64,000 nt of DNA from Pedobacter kyonggii (GTDB lineage Bacteria > Bacteroidota > Bacteroidia > Sphingobacteriales > Sphingobacteriaceae): NCBI RefSeq assembly GCF_004310665.1, contig NZ_SIXF01000005.1:62001-126000 (forward strand). Direction: 5' to 3'. Shown one piece after another: positions 41,726-51,847 of the stretch. The first letter of the stretch is position 1. Every line of letters begins with the position of its first letter. Under the pieces are notes generated by a model. It was given only the letters and a program-made list of their open reading frames with translations. It made no database searches and had not been told where the DNA came from. Made by a program: the position numbers and the translations under genes.

Positions 41726-44236
41726 TTATTCTTTTTCCAGATCAGCTGCGCCTTTTTTAAATAATTCGGCCTGTTTACTCAGCTTTGTTTTAGCCTCTCC
41801 GCTTACTGCGGCAGCCTGTTGCGTTTTAGCTTGCGCAGCTGCATTATAGGCACCCGCAAGTTGCTTATTTAAATAAGATTGTAATTTTAATCTTTCAATG
41901 GTGCCAGCAATGTTCATAATACCTTTCTCGGTAACTGCAGGATTATTGTTTGCTCTCAGGTACTGAAAATACTGGCCAACTACTGCAAAAACACTATTCC
42001 TGTCACCTGTAAGCATAATGTTATCATAAAATGCCTGATACTCATCTTTTGGTTCGTTGATATATAACGTTGCAATAGAAGGCGCTATATGTGCTTTCGT
42101 ATCATCATCTAACGATGCTAAAGCCGCAATGCTCTCTTGTGGAGCCAGTTTGGCCAAACCATCAATACCGGCAGCAATTACCTTGTACGACCTATCCTTT
42201 AAGCTTTCTAACACTAAAGTTTTATAAGCCTGATTGCCAGTTTCTGCTAATTTCACAATTGCAGCTGACCTTACTTCGGTATTTTGATCTGTTTTAGCAA
42301 TCTGAAGTAAAACCGGTAATGCTGCTGATTTAATCTCAGCATCTTCTAAGTTAATCCCATCAATACTTAAAGCCCGTAAATCTGCAGATTTATCCTTTAA
42401 ACCTTCCAGCAACACCAGTTGGCCACTTTTGGCTTTGCTTTGCATTATAAATTGCAGGGCTTCAATTCTATTGGCATAACTGGGCGCATTTTTGTATTGG
42501 AAATAATAGTTTTCAGCAGTTTTATTGTCGTTGGTTTCGCCAACTAAAATTTTATCTACATCAAAATCGATTAAATCGGGCTTAGCACTTACCTCGAAAC
42601 TAAAGTTCTGCTCGCGGTTATTGATCAGGATTTCTTTTCTGATTTTTTTGCCTCCTGCATAAATATCAATTTTGATGGGCAGTGTAAAGGTCTGCACGCT
42701 CGAATCCTGTGTTTGTTTAACCTTAATTGTCGCCTTGCCGTTTTCGTAACCATAATCGATACTTAAAACCGGGTGACCACCATTGTAATACCACTGATTA
42801 AAATAAGGGCTCCAGTCTTTTCCGGTAACCTCTTCCATAGCCAAACGCAATTGATGTGTTTCGCCATTTTTAAAGGCATTGATGGTGAGGTAGCGGTTAA
42901 GTGATTTGTAGAAAGCGGCATCGCCCATTTGATTTTTTAGGGCATATAAAATAATCGATCCTTTGGCATAGCTAATGTTATCGAACATATCTTCCTTATC
43001 ATTATAATAGAAGCGGGCCAAAACCGGACTTTCGCCTTTTTTAGTCGATCCTAAATAAGATTGTAATTTTTCGTAGCGCGATTTATCTTCAGCATCTTGC
43101 CCCGCATCATGCCCATGCCATATCACTTCCCCAAAGGTGGCAAAAGATTCGTTCATGGTTAAGTTAGACCACGATTCTGCGGTAACATAATCGCCAAACC
43201 ATTGATGAAAAAGTTCGTGTGCGATAGTTCCCTCTTCATTTCCATCTAAAAGTTCGCGATCTGTTTTTTGTACCTGTTCACCGTGTAAAGTAGCCGTAGT
43301 ATTTTCCATTGCGCCCGAAACATAATCTCTGGCAACCACCTGTGCATATTTGTTCCATGGATAATCTAAGCCCAAAATATTGCTGTAAAACTGGATCATT
43401 TCAGGTGTTTTCCCGAAAATCTGTTTGGCATACGGTGCAAATTTTGGTTCGAGGTAATAACTTACTTCTTTGCCCTTGTAGGTATCTTTTGTGATTTTGA
43501 ATTCGCCTACTGCCATCATAAATAAATATGGCGAGTGGGGCAGATCCATTTTCCAGGTATCGGTCCTTGTTCCATCTGCATTGGCTTTCTGGCTCACTAA
43601 TTTTCCGTTAGAGAGCGTTGTATATTTCGATTTTACCGTTATCGAAATCTCTTCAGTAGTTTTCTGATCAGGTTTATCGATAGTTGGAAACCATGCCGAA
43701 GACGATTCTGTTTCACCCTGGGTCCAGATCTGTGTTGGTTTGTTTTTATCGGTACCATCTGGGTTGATAAAATATAACCCTTTAGCATCGGTTATGGCCG
43801 CACTTCCCTTTACTTTCAATTCATCGGGTTTAGCGGTGTAAGCAATATACACCGTGTACTTTTCGGTATTGGTGTACTTTTTATTTAGGGTGATATAAAG
43901 CTTATTTTGTTTGTAAACATATTTAAGTGGGGTATTTCCTTTTGCGCCAACCAATGCAATGGTTTTAATATCCATTCCCTGCGCATCGAGGGTTAAAGAG
44001 TCGGTAGGATAAAAATGGGGTTTTAAAGTAACCCATTCTTTACCGTATAGGTATCGCTTTGCATAATCAAAAGATACATCAAGTTTGGTATGCACCAGAT
44101 CGTTAACTTTAGTTGCAGTTACACGGTAAACATTTAAGTTGTTCGATTTTTCTACGGGCTGTTCCTGCGCAAAAAGTGGATTAGCCATAAAGGCAGATGC
44201 CAGCATCACACCACAGGCAATAATTTTTTTATTCAT
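41726..44236 (-). CDS. Secreted M1 family zinc metallopeptidase with HEAT-like tail
   Basis: From ATG at 44236 the product has 836 residues. It has a signal peptide ending LFAQ, the M1 beta-domain with SGAMEN (exopeptidase motif), then HELFHQWFGD with a second zinc Glu 18 residues later (in MNESFATFGE), and a C-terminal helical region with HEAT-like repeats. The family cleaves N-terminal amino acids from peptides, here probably in the periplasm. An in-frame ATG 21 codons upstream would add a basic segment before the signal peptide and is rejected. Confidence 0.92.
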   Translation of the reverse strand: MNKKIIACGVMLASAFMANPLFAQEQPVEKSNNLNVYRVTATKVNDLVHTKLDVSFDYAKRYLYGKEWVTLKPHFYPTDSLTLDAQGMDIKTIALVGAKGNTPLKYVYKQNKLYITLNKKYTNTEKYTVYIAYTAKPDELKVKGSAAITDAKGLYFINPDGTDKNKPTQIWTQGETESSSAWFPTIDKPDQKTTEEISITVKSKYTTLSNGKLVSQKANADGTRTDTWKMDLPHSPYLFMMAVGEFKITKDTYKGKEVSYYLEPKFAPYAKQIFGKTPEMIQFYSNILGLDYPWNKYAQVVARDYVSGAMENTTATLHGEQVQKTDRELLDGNEEGTIAHELFHQWFGDYVTAESWSNLTMNESFATFGEVIWHGHDAGQDAEDKSRYEKLQSYLGSTKKGESPVLARFYYNDKEDMFDNISYAKGSIILYALKNQMGDAAFYKSLNRYLTINAFKNGETHQLRLAMEEVTGKDWSPYFNQWYYNGGHPVLSIDYGYENGKATIKVKQTQDSSVQTFTLPIKIDIYAGGKKIRKEILINNREQNFSFEVSAKPDLIDFDVDKILVGETNDNKTAENYYFQYKNAPSYANRIEALQFIMQSKAKSGQLVLLEGLKDKSADLRALSIDGINLEDAEIKSAALPVLLQIAKTDQNTEVRSAAIVKLAETGNQAYKTLVLESLKDRSYKVIAAGIDGLAKLAPQESIAALASLDDDTKAHIAPSIATLYINEPKDEYQAFYDNIMLTGDRNSVFAVVGQYFQYLRANNNPAVTEKGIMNIAGTIERLKLQSYLNKQLAGAYNAAAQAKTQQAAAVSGEAKTKLSKQAELFKKGAADLEKE

Positions 44237-44342
44237 TTTTATGTTTTTACAAATTAGTTTTACTTTGAACACTGATGTTTGTGCTAAAGCAAAACGCAAA
44301 TGTAGCCCCCTTTCTTTTGTTTTTACGAATGCATTGGAAAAT

Positions 44343-45221
44343 TTAATTGGTTGTTACGGGCTTTAAAATGTAACCCTTAAGCTGCAGTCCTTTTATTAAA
44401 CCTTCAGTACCCACTAAATGACCTGCTCCTACGGCTATAAACAGCGACTGGTTTTCCATCAGAGCAGGCAACTGAGCTAACCATCGTTTGTTCCGGTTTT
44501 TTAAGAGTTCTGTCATAAATTCTTTGTTTTCTTCGTCCTGATTTTTAAAGAGTTCAGTTAATTTATCTATATCCTGAGTGATATAATAAGTTTTCAGTTC
44601 CTCCATTTTTTGTTTGCTTTTACCTACTTCCCGGATCGATTTTAGCAATGCTTTCTTTTGTTTCTGCAGATCACTGTCAAATAAAAGTGCACCCTGATAT
44701 TCGGCTGTTTCCAAACCATATAATGATTTTCCATTTTTTTTGGCATATTTCTGAAAGCTATCATCCATACCTTCACCTACATCTTTTAACATATCTGGGC
44801 TCTCAAAAAGCATCATCATTATTGCTACCATTGCGGGCTTGAAATTGTTCAGTTGCTTTAATTCGAAACCTGGTTGTTTGCTTTTAAAATAATCTTCTAC
44901 TTCCTTGTATTCTGACTTTGTTAATAGACTATCCAGCGTATTGTTTTTCATTACTAAGAACGGCGCCATTTTAGTTTGCGTAGTACTGTCCATTACAATC
45001 TCGCCCACTACTGCATCGGTAGATTTAAACTTTTCCTGCAAAACCTTCATCGTATCTGCAAATTTAGCCCCTATTAAATGATGGGTGCCAAATAGATAGG
45101 AAGGCTTTTTTAATCCATTACCAGAAATTTCCCACAAGAGCGAGTTAGTTGCCTTTTTTGTTTGTGCCGAAAGGGTAATACTGAACCCTAAAAAAGCAAC
45201 CAGCAATAATTTTATTTTCAT
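44343..45221 (-). CDS. TraB/GumN family protein
   Basis: The 292-residue protein has a signal peptide (about 1-19), then LWEISGNGLKKPSYLFGTHH, the N-terminal signature of TraB/GumN proteins with GTHH, VVGEIVMD with a conserved Glu, and the late VGAGHLVGTEGLI. The family shares conserved GxxH and Glu sites with metalloprotease-like enzymes (Tiki relatives), so it may be a periplasmic hydrolase. Substrate unknown. It is about 107 bp upstream of the M1 peptidase gene in the same direction. Confidence 0.87.
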   Translation of the reverse strand: MKIKLLLVAFLGFSITLSAQTKKATNSLLWEISGNGLKKPSYLFGTHHLIGAKFADTMKVLQEKFKSTDAVVGEIVMDSTTQTKMAPFLVMKNNTLDSLLTKSEYKEVEDYFKSKQPGFELKQLNNFKPAMVAIMMMLFESPDMLKDVGEGMDDSFQKYAKKNGKSLYGLETAEYQGALLFDSDLQKQKKALLKSIREVGKSKQKMEELKTYYITQDIDKLTELFKNQDEENKEFMTELLKNRNKRWLAQLPALMENQSLFIAVGAGHLVGTEGLIKGLQLKGYILKPVTTN

Positions 45222-45435
45222 CTTTCTATTTTATAAAAACTGAAGTCTAATTTGATATCATTATTCTTTTGGAAAACTACGCTATTTATATTGCAAAGCA
45301 AAAAACACAAATTTATAGCCTTATTTACACCTGGTTATGCTTAAAGGAAGATATTGATTATGGAAATAATTTAAAGACCAGAATTTGACCTCCTTTCTGT
45401 TAATTTTTTGTTTTTTTGTGTAAATCGTTAGATAT

Positions 45436-46977
45436 ATGAGTACAGATATTCAATCCATTTTAAATAAACTGGGCATTAATGCAAGCAATGCCGCTTATAG
45501 TACGGGCAGCAATTGGGGCGTTGAACTTAATGCAAATACATTAGAAAGTTTTTCTCCCGTTGATGGCAAACTGATTGCTTCGGCAAAAGTTGCAAGTGCT
45601 GCTGATTATGATGCTGTTGTACATAAAGCGCAGGAAGCATTTACAGCATGGCGTACTGTTCCGGCTCCAAAAAGAGGAGAAATTGTGCGCCAGTTTGGTG
45701 ATGCCTTACGCGAAAATAAAGATGCATTAGGCACCTTGGTTTCTTACGAAATGGGGAAAAGTTTGCAGGAGGGTTTTGGTGAAGTACAGGAAATGATCGA
45801 TATCTGCGATTTTGCAGTAGGTTTATCCAGGCAGCTTTATGGTTTAACCATGCACAGCGAACGCCCAAGCCACCGCATGTATGAGCAATGGCATCCACTG
45901 GGAATTGTAGGTATTATTTCTGCATTTAATTTTCCTGTAGCAGTTTGGAGCTGGAATACCGCCCTGGCATTGGTTTGCGGTAATGTTTGCATCTGGAAAC
46001 CATCAGAAAAAACACCGCTAACCGCAATCGCCTGTCAACATATAATTGCAAAGGTTTTTAAAGATAATGATATAGCCGAAGGGGTTTGTAACCTGGTTTT
46101 AGGCGACAGGGAAGTTGGCGAACTCATGACAAATGATGGCCGCATCCCTTTAATTTCTGCCACCGGATCTACACGCATGGGTAAGGCAGTTGGCGCTGCT
46201 GTTGGCGCAAGGTTAGGAAAGAGCTTGCTGGAACTTGGCGGCAATAATGCCATTATCATTTCAGAACATGCCGATTTAGACATGAGTTTAATCGGTGCTG
46301 TTTTTGGTGCAGTTGGTACCGCAGGGCAACGCTGTACTTCTACCAGAAGATTGATCATCCACGAAAGTGTGTACGATGCTTTTACCGCTAAACTGGTTAA
46401 AGCTTACGGGCAATTACGCATTGGAGATCCCTTAGATCAAAATAACCATGTGGGACCACTGATTGATACCGATGCGGTTGCAGCATACTTAGATTCGATT
46501 GCAAAATGTAAGGAAGAGGGCGGCAATTTTGTGGTAGAAGGCGGTGTTTTATCGGGCGACGCCTATATAAGCGGGTGTTACGTAAAACCATGTATTGCCG
46601 AAGTTCAGAATGACTTTAAAATTGTTCAGCACGAAACATTTGCGCCGATTTTATATCTGATTAAATACAAAACATTAGATGAGGCCATTGCTTTGCAAAA
46701 TGCCGTTCCACAAGGATTATCATCGGCCATTATGACTTTGAATTTAAGAGAGGCAGAGCAGTTTTTATCGGCTAAGGGCTCTGACTGTGGTATAGCCAAT
46801 GTAAATATTGGTACTTCGGGGGCAGAAATTGGTGGTGCTTTTGGTGGCGAAAAAGAAACAGGCGGCGGCAGGGAAAGCGGATCTGATGCCTGGAGAGCTT
46901 ATATGCGCAGACAAACCAATACCATCAATTATTCGAATACTTTGCCATTGGCCCAGGGGATAAAATTTGATCTGTAA
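45436..46977 (+). CDS. Aldehyde dehydrogenase, ALDH7 type (aminoadipate-semialdehyde dehydrogenase-like)
   Basis: The 513-residue enzyme has NFPVAVWSWNTALALVCGN, KPSEKTPL, the coenzyme-fold segment STRMGKAVG, catalytic Glu in LLELGGNNAI and catalytic Cys in GTAGQRCTSTRR, followed by GGAFGGEKETGGGRESGSDA. The last motif and LGGNNAI point to ALDH7, the antiquitin/AmaB group that oxidises alpha-aminoadipate semialdehyde (piperideine-6-carboxylate) in lysine breakdown. No other lysine genes are near. A terminator follows at 47040. Confidence 0.9.
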   Translation: MSTDIQSILNKLGINASNAAYSTGSNWGVELNANTLESFSPVDGKLIASAKVASAADYDAVVHKAQEAFTAWRTVPAPKRGEIVRQFGDALRENKDALGTLVSYEMGKSLQEGFGEVQEMIDICDFAVGLSRQLYGLTMHSERPSHRMYEQWHPLGIVGIISAFNFPVAVWSWNTALALVCGNVCIWKPSEKTPLTAIACQHIIAKVFKDNDIAEGVCNLVLGDREVGELMTNDGRIPLISATGSTRMGKAVGAAVGARLGKSLLELGGNNAIIISEHADLDMSLIGAVFGAVGTAGQRCTSTRRLIIHESVYDAFTAKLVKAYGQLRIGDPLDQNNHVGPLIDTDAVAAYLDSIAKCKEEGGNFVVEGGVLSGDAYISGCYVKPCIAEVQNDFKIVQHETFAPILYLIKYKTLDEAIALQNAVPQGLSSAIMTLNLREAEQFLSAKGSDCGIANVNIGTSGAEIGGAFGGEKETGGGRESGSDAWRAYMRRQTNTINYSNTLPLAQGIKFDL

Positions 46978-47039
46978 AGCGATCTTAATGCGGTTAACCT
47001 ATACAAAATGGTGTTGATTTTAGAAACACCGACAAACAA

Positions 47040-47071
47040 AAATGGCCGATCTGTTTAACGACCGGCCATTT
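47040..47071. terminator. Bidirectional terminator between convergent genes
   Basis: AAATGGCCGATC (47040-47051) pairs with GACCGGCCATTT (47060-47071) with one mismatch and an 8-nt loop. It lies between the aldehyde dehydrogenase and the DUF4153 genes. Confidence 0.82.
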
Positions 47072-47089
47072 ATTGGAAATAGGTTTAAC

Positions 47090-48901
47090 TTAAAGTTTTT
47101 TAATAAGCAGATAACTTTTTACCTCAAACCATAAATTGGCATCATGGTCATTTTTGTAATACGTACCCTGCAATGAAGTAATCACAATGGCATAGTTATA
47201 CCCATTAATGCTTTTAGAAACACTCATCAGCTTTGCTGGGTATAAGTATTCCTGTTTCTTATTCGAAGCTTTTAAAGTCCCATTTTTATATGCTTTAGTG
47301 GCCTGAGCGAACAATTCTTTTAAATCAATGTGTAGTGCCTGTTGATTATTAACCAATAGCGAAATTTTTGATCTGATTTTATTTGTGGTTAAATCTGTAC
47401 CGTAAAGACGTGTTACCTTTTCCTCCGGGTATCCGTTTAGTTCGATCAGATAATCATAGCCCCTAATGTTTAAAACCTGGTTTTCATCATTTTGAAGGGT
47501 AATGCTCATACCCGGATCATATTCCAAATCGCCTTTAACCTTAAAAATGGCCAATGCAGTATCTACCTTGTTCATCCGCATGCTATAGCGATAGTTATTT
47601 GTAGCATCTATCTTTTCCTCTATTTTACTGAGGTCTTTTTTGGTAAAGGGCTGTAGCGTTTTTAATCCATGTGTGTACACCAGATACCTGATTACGGCCG
47701 GCTTTTCTTTAATATCGTCTTTTTTCTTGCTGTTCATTATCCGCTTTAAACGGCTTAGCTGTGAATATTTAGACACAGAAAAAGCACTTTGCGGACCATA
47801 AGTTGCTAACAGCGAAATGATGCACAAACTTATTGGAATTACCTTAATGTTCTGCTTTTTAATAAAAAGAAAATAAATGGTTATACCTGCAAGCCAAAGC
47901 GCCAGGGCTGTTAAAACATACCTGCTTTCTGTTATACCATAATGACCAACCCTTTTCCAAACGGCAAGTAATAAAAGCACCACCAATGGAATCATCATCA
48001 CATAAAAGAACCTGGAAAACAATTTGATCCAGCTATTGCCCGCTGTTTCTTTCACCGGATAAACCAGTAGCAACGATAAGATCCCAAAAACTGCGTAGCC
48101 TAAAATCAGGCTTGATACCAAACCTTTGGGCAGCTCCCATAACACAGCAATTTTAATCTCATACACCAGCAAAATTGCTAAATAGATCGTTACCAGCGGA
48201 ATCAGCACAAACTGCGCAAATATTTTTAAACCTTTCGGGTAGCTATGATCTTCTTCGAGCAATTTATAATCCATTGGAACTCCTGCTAAAAAGAAAGTAG
48301 TATTAAATCCAGCGCTAATGACGGCAAATAAGGTCATATATGTTTGCCACTTTATGTCGGCATTAAACAATCCATCAATGGCAACCAGGGCAATTGCTAA
48401 GCCTGCATATAGTACAGCTGAATAAAGTGCGGAAGTAAGAAACCGAAGAAAAAGTGCTTTATTAAACTGCCAGAAGCCATTTACTTTCTCCTGACCGATA
48501 AACGGCGCGAATGCGACTAACAAATGAAAGGCAAAGGCAAATAGGAAAATGCGGTAAAGATCTGCCGAATAGTTTGTAGGATCGAGGCTGAAGTAAAGCG
48601 AAACACTGATCAACAAACCTCCCAATCGCAATAACCACTTTTTCTTTAATGAGTATTGATTGCGTTCTGAAATTAAATCGAGCGCTAATATGAGCGCAAG
48701 TGCCAGATTTAAAATGGCTATGACCTTTATTAAATGATCTTTTAAATTCTCGTTCTGTTCTGAGTAGTCCCGATAATCAGAAACATGGATATAATAACAC
48801 CAGCACAATGTTGCGGCAACCGCAAAAATAAATTGTAAGGGAAAACGCTTAATTACAGTTACAAACCCATTGTAAAGCTGTTGGAGAGAGGGTAATTTCA
48901 T
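47090..48901 (-). CDS. DUF4153 family polytopic membrane protein
   Basis: From ATG at 48901 the product has 603 residues. The first two thirds are about twelve membrane helices (for example IKVIAILNLALALILALDLI), while the last 200 residues are a soluble alpha/beta domain (VIRYLVYTHGLKTLQPFTKK; NIRGYDYLIELNGYPEEKVT). This matches DUF4153. Its function is unknown. A much longer open frame (up to 61 extra codons) exists upstream, but the MKLPSLQQLYNGF start fits the family and avoids overlap with the divergent receptor gene. Confidence 0.82.
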   Translation of the reverse strand: MKLPSLQQLYNGFVTVIKRFPLQFIFAVAATLCWCYYIHVSDYRDYSEQNENLKDHLIKVIAILNLALALILALDLISERNQYSLKKKWLLRLGGLLISVSLYFSLDPTNYSADLYRIFLFAFAFHLLVAFAPFIGQEKVNGFWQFNKALFLRFLTSALYSAVLYAGLAIALVAIDGLFNADIKWQTYMTLFAVISAGFNTTFFLAGVPMDYKLLEEDHSYPKGLKIFAQFVLIPLVTIYLAILLVYEIKIAVLWELPKGLVSSLILGYAVFGILSLLLVYPVKETAGNSWIKLFSRFFYVMMIPLVVLLLLAVWKRVGHYGITESRYVLTALALWLAGITIYFLFIKKQNIKVIPISLCIISLLATYGPQSAFSVSKYSQLSRLKRIMNSKKKDDIKEKPAVIRYLVYTHGLKTLQPFTKKDLSKIEEKIDATNNYRYSMRMNKVDTALAIFKVKGDLEYDPGMSITLQNDENQVLNIRGYDYLIELNGYPEEKVTRLYGTDLTTNKIRSKISLLVNNQQALHIDLKELFAQATKAYKNGTLKASNKKQEYLYPAKLMSVSKSINGYNYAIVITSLQGTYYKNDHDANLWFEVKSYLLIKKL

Positions 48902-49037
48902 CTGATTTTTTTTATTAAAGATATGATCTTTTGTGCATAATGACTGAGCGCCTGTTTTTAAAATGTTAAAAAAGGTTAAACCATTATGCAGAACTAATAT
49001 ATTAGTTTTATATTCGGTAAAAAAACAAATCTTATCT

Positions 49038-51842
49038 ATGAAACGCCTATTACTCTCGTTGTGCCTTTTTGTTTTTATCTCCACTTATTCAAAAGCACAA
49101 AGCCTCCATACCATTAAAGGCCGAACTATTGATACTGCATCGACAACGCTTTTATCAGGAACCTCTATCGCGGTTTTAAATGCAAAGGATTCTACATTGG
49201 TAAAATTTACCCGGGCAGCAGAAAATGGCTCATTCGAGCTTAGCGGAATTAAAAACGGGAAGTTTATCTTATTGGTTTCTTACCCTAAGTATGCAGATTT
49301 TGTAGATCATTTTACGCTCGATTCTACCAATCAGATTAAAGATTATGGAAAAATTAATCTTACAGGGATGGCCAAAATTCTTGCCGATGTAATTATTAAA
49401 GGAAACAGAACAGCCATAAAAATTAAAGGCGATACTACTGAGTTTGATCCCAAAGCATATAATATAGAACCGAACTCAAAGGTTGAGGACCTGATTAAAC
49501 AGTTTCCGGGCTTTCAGGTGGATAAAGATGGCAAAATTACGGCTCAAGGCAAAACAGTACCAAAGGTATTGGTAGATGGTGAAGAATTTTTTGGCGACGA
49601 CCCAACGCTGGTAACCAAAAACCTGAGGGCAGATATGGTAGAATCTGTTCAGCTTTACGATAAAGCCAGCGATCAGGCTAGTTTTACAGGCATTGATGAT
49701 GGCGAAAAAACCAAAACACTTAACATTAAACTTAAAGAAGATAAAAAGAACGGTTATTTCGGTAAAGCGCAGGGTGGTTATGGCACGAAAGATTTTTATC
49801 AGGGGCAGGGAATGTTTAATAAATTCTGGGGCAAAAAGAAATTTTCGGCCTACGGCATTTTGGGCAACAACGGAACAGTAGGTTTAGGCTGGGATGACCG
49901 GGACAAATACGGGGGCTCTGGCGGCCTGACGATGAGTGATGACGGTGGAATGTATTTTAGTAGTGGAGGCGATGATTTTGATAGTTATGACGGACAATAT
50001 AATGGTCAGGGTTTACCTGTAGCCAGAACCGGGGGGCTGCATTTCGATAACAAATGGAACAAAGACAAGGAATCCTTAAACACGAATTATAAAATTGGAT
50101 CAATCAGGGTTCAGGGTGATAGAAACTCAATAAATCAGAACAATTTGGAATCGGGAGTACAGAATAATACCTCAAATGAATCATTCGACAATGACATGTT
50201 CAGACAAAAACTGGATGTGATGTATGAGCTAAAAATCGATACTACCTTAACCATGAAAGTTAATGTTGATGGTGCATTGAAAAAAAGTAATACCTCAAAC
50301 CATTTTGTAACTTCAACTTTCGGTGAGAATGATAAATTCCTAAATTCATCAGACAGAACGCTAAGCAATGAGGTAGATGATCAAAGTTTTAACATGAACG
50401 TTTTATTTACTAAAAAACTGAAGAAAAAAGGGCGCACATTATCCTTAAACTTAAATCAATCGATCAACAAAAGTAATAGTGAAGGGTACTTAAACTCCTT
50501 TAATAAAAGAGCGGATACGGTTGGAACAGGAACAATAGATAGTCTTACCAATCAATTAAAGACTAACGATATAACAAATAGTGCCTTTAAGTTAAATGCA
50601 GCTTACACTGAACCCCTTTCAAAAACCTTAACCGTAATTATTAACTATGGCCTAAGTTTAATGAACGGGAAATCAGATCGGTTATCCTTTAATCAATCTG
50701 TAAGTGGCAGATATGATATTTTAGATACGCTCTACAGTAACAACTTTGAACTGAATCAGACCATCAATCAGGCAGGTGCAATTTTCAATTATAAAAAAGG
50801 TAAAACGGTTATCAATTTTGGATCTAAATTTAGTGGGGTAAATTTTAAGCAGGATGATATTTACCGTAACAAAACCTATGTAAGAAACTTTATTAATTAT
50901 ATGCCCCAGGCATCTTATCAATATCGTTTTTCTCAGCAAAAATCCTTACGGATTAGCTATAATGGCAATACCAACCAGCCCTCGCTCGATCAACTTCAGC
51001 CGGTTAGGATAAATAACGATCCATTTAATGTTGTGGAAGGAAATCAAGATTTAAGGCCATCATTCAGAAGCAATATTAATGCTAGTTATAACGCTTACAA
51101 AGTTTTAACCAACCAATCGGTTTGGTTAAGCGGCTCCTACAGCTTTACTGCAAATCCAATTATTAGCGATGTAACCACTAATAGTGTTGGTAAAAGTACC
51201 TATCGCTACATCAATTACAATGATAAAATGCAAACAAATTTCTATTTATATGGACAGATAAGCAGGAAAATAAACACGCTTGGCGAAATAAATATAGGCT
51301 TAAATGCAAATGCAAATGGAAGTTCTTCTTATAACTTTATTACCACCGATTTAGGCAGAACCTTAAATAACACTAAAAACTATACCTACAGTGGGGGCAT
51401 TAATATTTCGAAATACAAAGATAAAAGTTATAGTTTTTATACCCGCTTTGGCCCGTCGTATAATATGGCAAGAGCAAGTATTGGTAGGAATAGTGATGGA
51501 TGGGGATGGACTGGTTATGCGTCGGGCAATGTGCAATTGCCAGGGAAGTTTGAAATATCTACAGATGCAGAATACCAGTACAATGGAAAAACACAGGTGC
51601 TTACCGAAAGTTTTGAGCGTCTTATCTGGAATGCATCACTAAGCAAAAAATTCTTCAAAGCAGAAAACTTAAGATTCTCAGCAACTGTAAATGATATTCT
51701 TAACCAGAATATCGGCTTTAACCGTTCGGCCAACAATACAACAATAAGCCAAAACAGTTATACTACCATTAGGAGATATTTAATGTTCTCCGTATCATGG
51801 GATTTTAATAGAATGGGTGGCGGTATTAAAACACAAAAATAA
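49038..51842 (+). CDS. TonB-family outer-membrane beta-barrel protein
   Basis: From ATG at 49038 the product has 934 residues with signal peptide SKAQ, an N-terminal carboxypeptidase-like domain (HTIKGRTIDTASTTLLSGTS), a plug-like part (GDTTEFDPKAYNIEPNSKVE; VPKVLVDGEEFFGDDPTLVT; MVESVQLYDKASDQASFTGI) and a long barrel. It belongs to the receptor group without a clear TonB box, often paired with a GLPGLI protein, as here, 5 bp later. A near-consensus -7 box, TATATTCG, lies at 49009-49016. Ligand unknown; peptide- or metal-related uptake has been proposed for related pairs but is not shown here. Confidence 0.86.
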   Translation: MKRLLLSLCLFVFISTYSKAQSLHTIKGRTIDTASTTLLSGTSIAVLNAKDSTLVKFTRAAENGSFELSGIKNGKFILLVSYPKYADFVDHFTLDSTNQIKDYGKINLTGMAKILADVIIKGNRTAIKIKGDTTEFDPKAYNIEPNSKVEDLIKQFPGFQVDKDGKITAQGKTVPKVLVDGEEFFGDDPTLVTKNLRADMVESVQLYDKASDQASFTGIDDGEKTKTLNIKLKEDKKNGYFGKAQGGYGTKDFYQGQGMFNKFWGKKKFSAYGILGNNGTVGLGWDDRDKYGGSGGLTMSDDGGMYFSSGGDDFDSYDGQYNGQGLPVARTGGLHFDNKWNKDKESLNTNYKIGSIRVQGDRNSINQNNLESGVQNNTSNESFDNDMFRQKLDVMYELKIDTTLTMKVNVDGALKKSNTSNHFVTSTFGENDKFLNSSDRTLSNEVDDQSFNMNVLFTKKLKKKGRTLSLNLNQSINKSNSEGYLNSFNKRADTVGTGTIDSLTNQLKTNDITNSAFKLNAAYTEPLSKTLTVIINYGLSLMNGKSDRLSFNQSVSGRYDILDTLYSNNFELNQTINQAGAIFNYKKGKTVINFGSKFSGVNFKQDDIYRNKTYVRNFINYMPQASYQYRFSQQKSLRISYNGNTNQPSLDQLQPVRINNDPFNVVEGNQDLRPSFRSNINASYNAYKVLTNQSVWLSGSYSFTANPIISDVTTNSVGKSTYRYINYNDKMQTNFYLYGQISRKINTLGEINIGLNANANGSSSYNFITTDLGRTLNNTKNYTYSGGINISKYKDKSYSFYTRFGPSYNMARASIGRNSDGWGWTGYASGNVQLPGKFEISTDAEYQYNGKTQVLTESFERLIWNASLSKKFFKAENLRFSATVNDILNQNIGFNRSANNTTISQNSYTTIRRYLMFSVSWDFNRMGGGIKTQK

Positions 51843-51847
51843 CAACC

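Noticed and set aside
48902-49084. N-terminal extension of the DUF4153 protein
   Set aside because: It overlaps the promoter region and start of the divergent receptor gene and adds residues that do not fit the family start.
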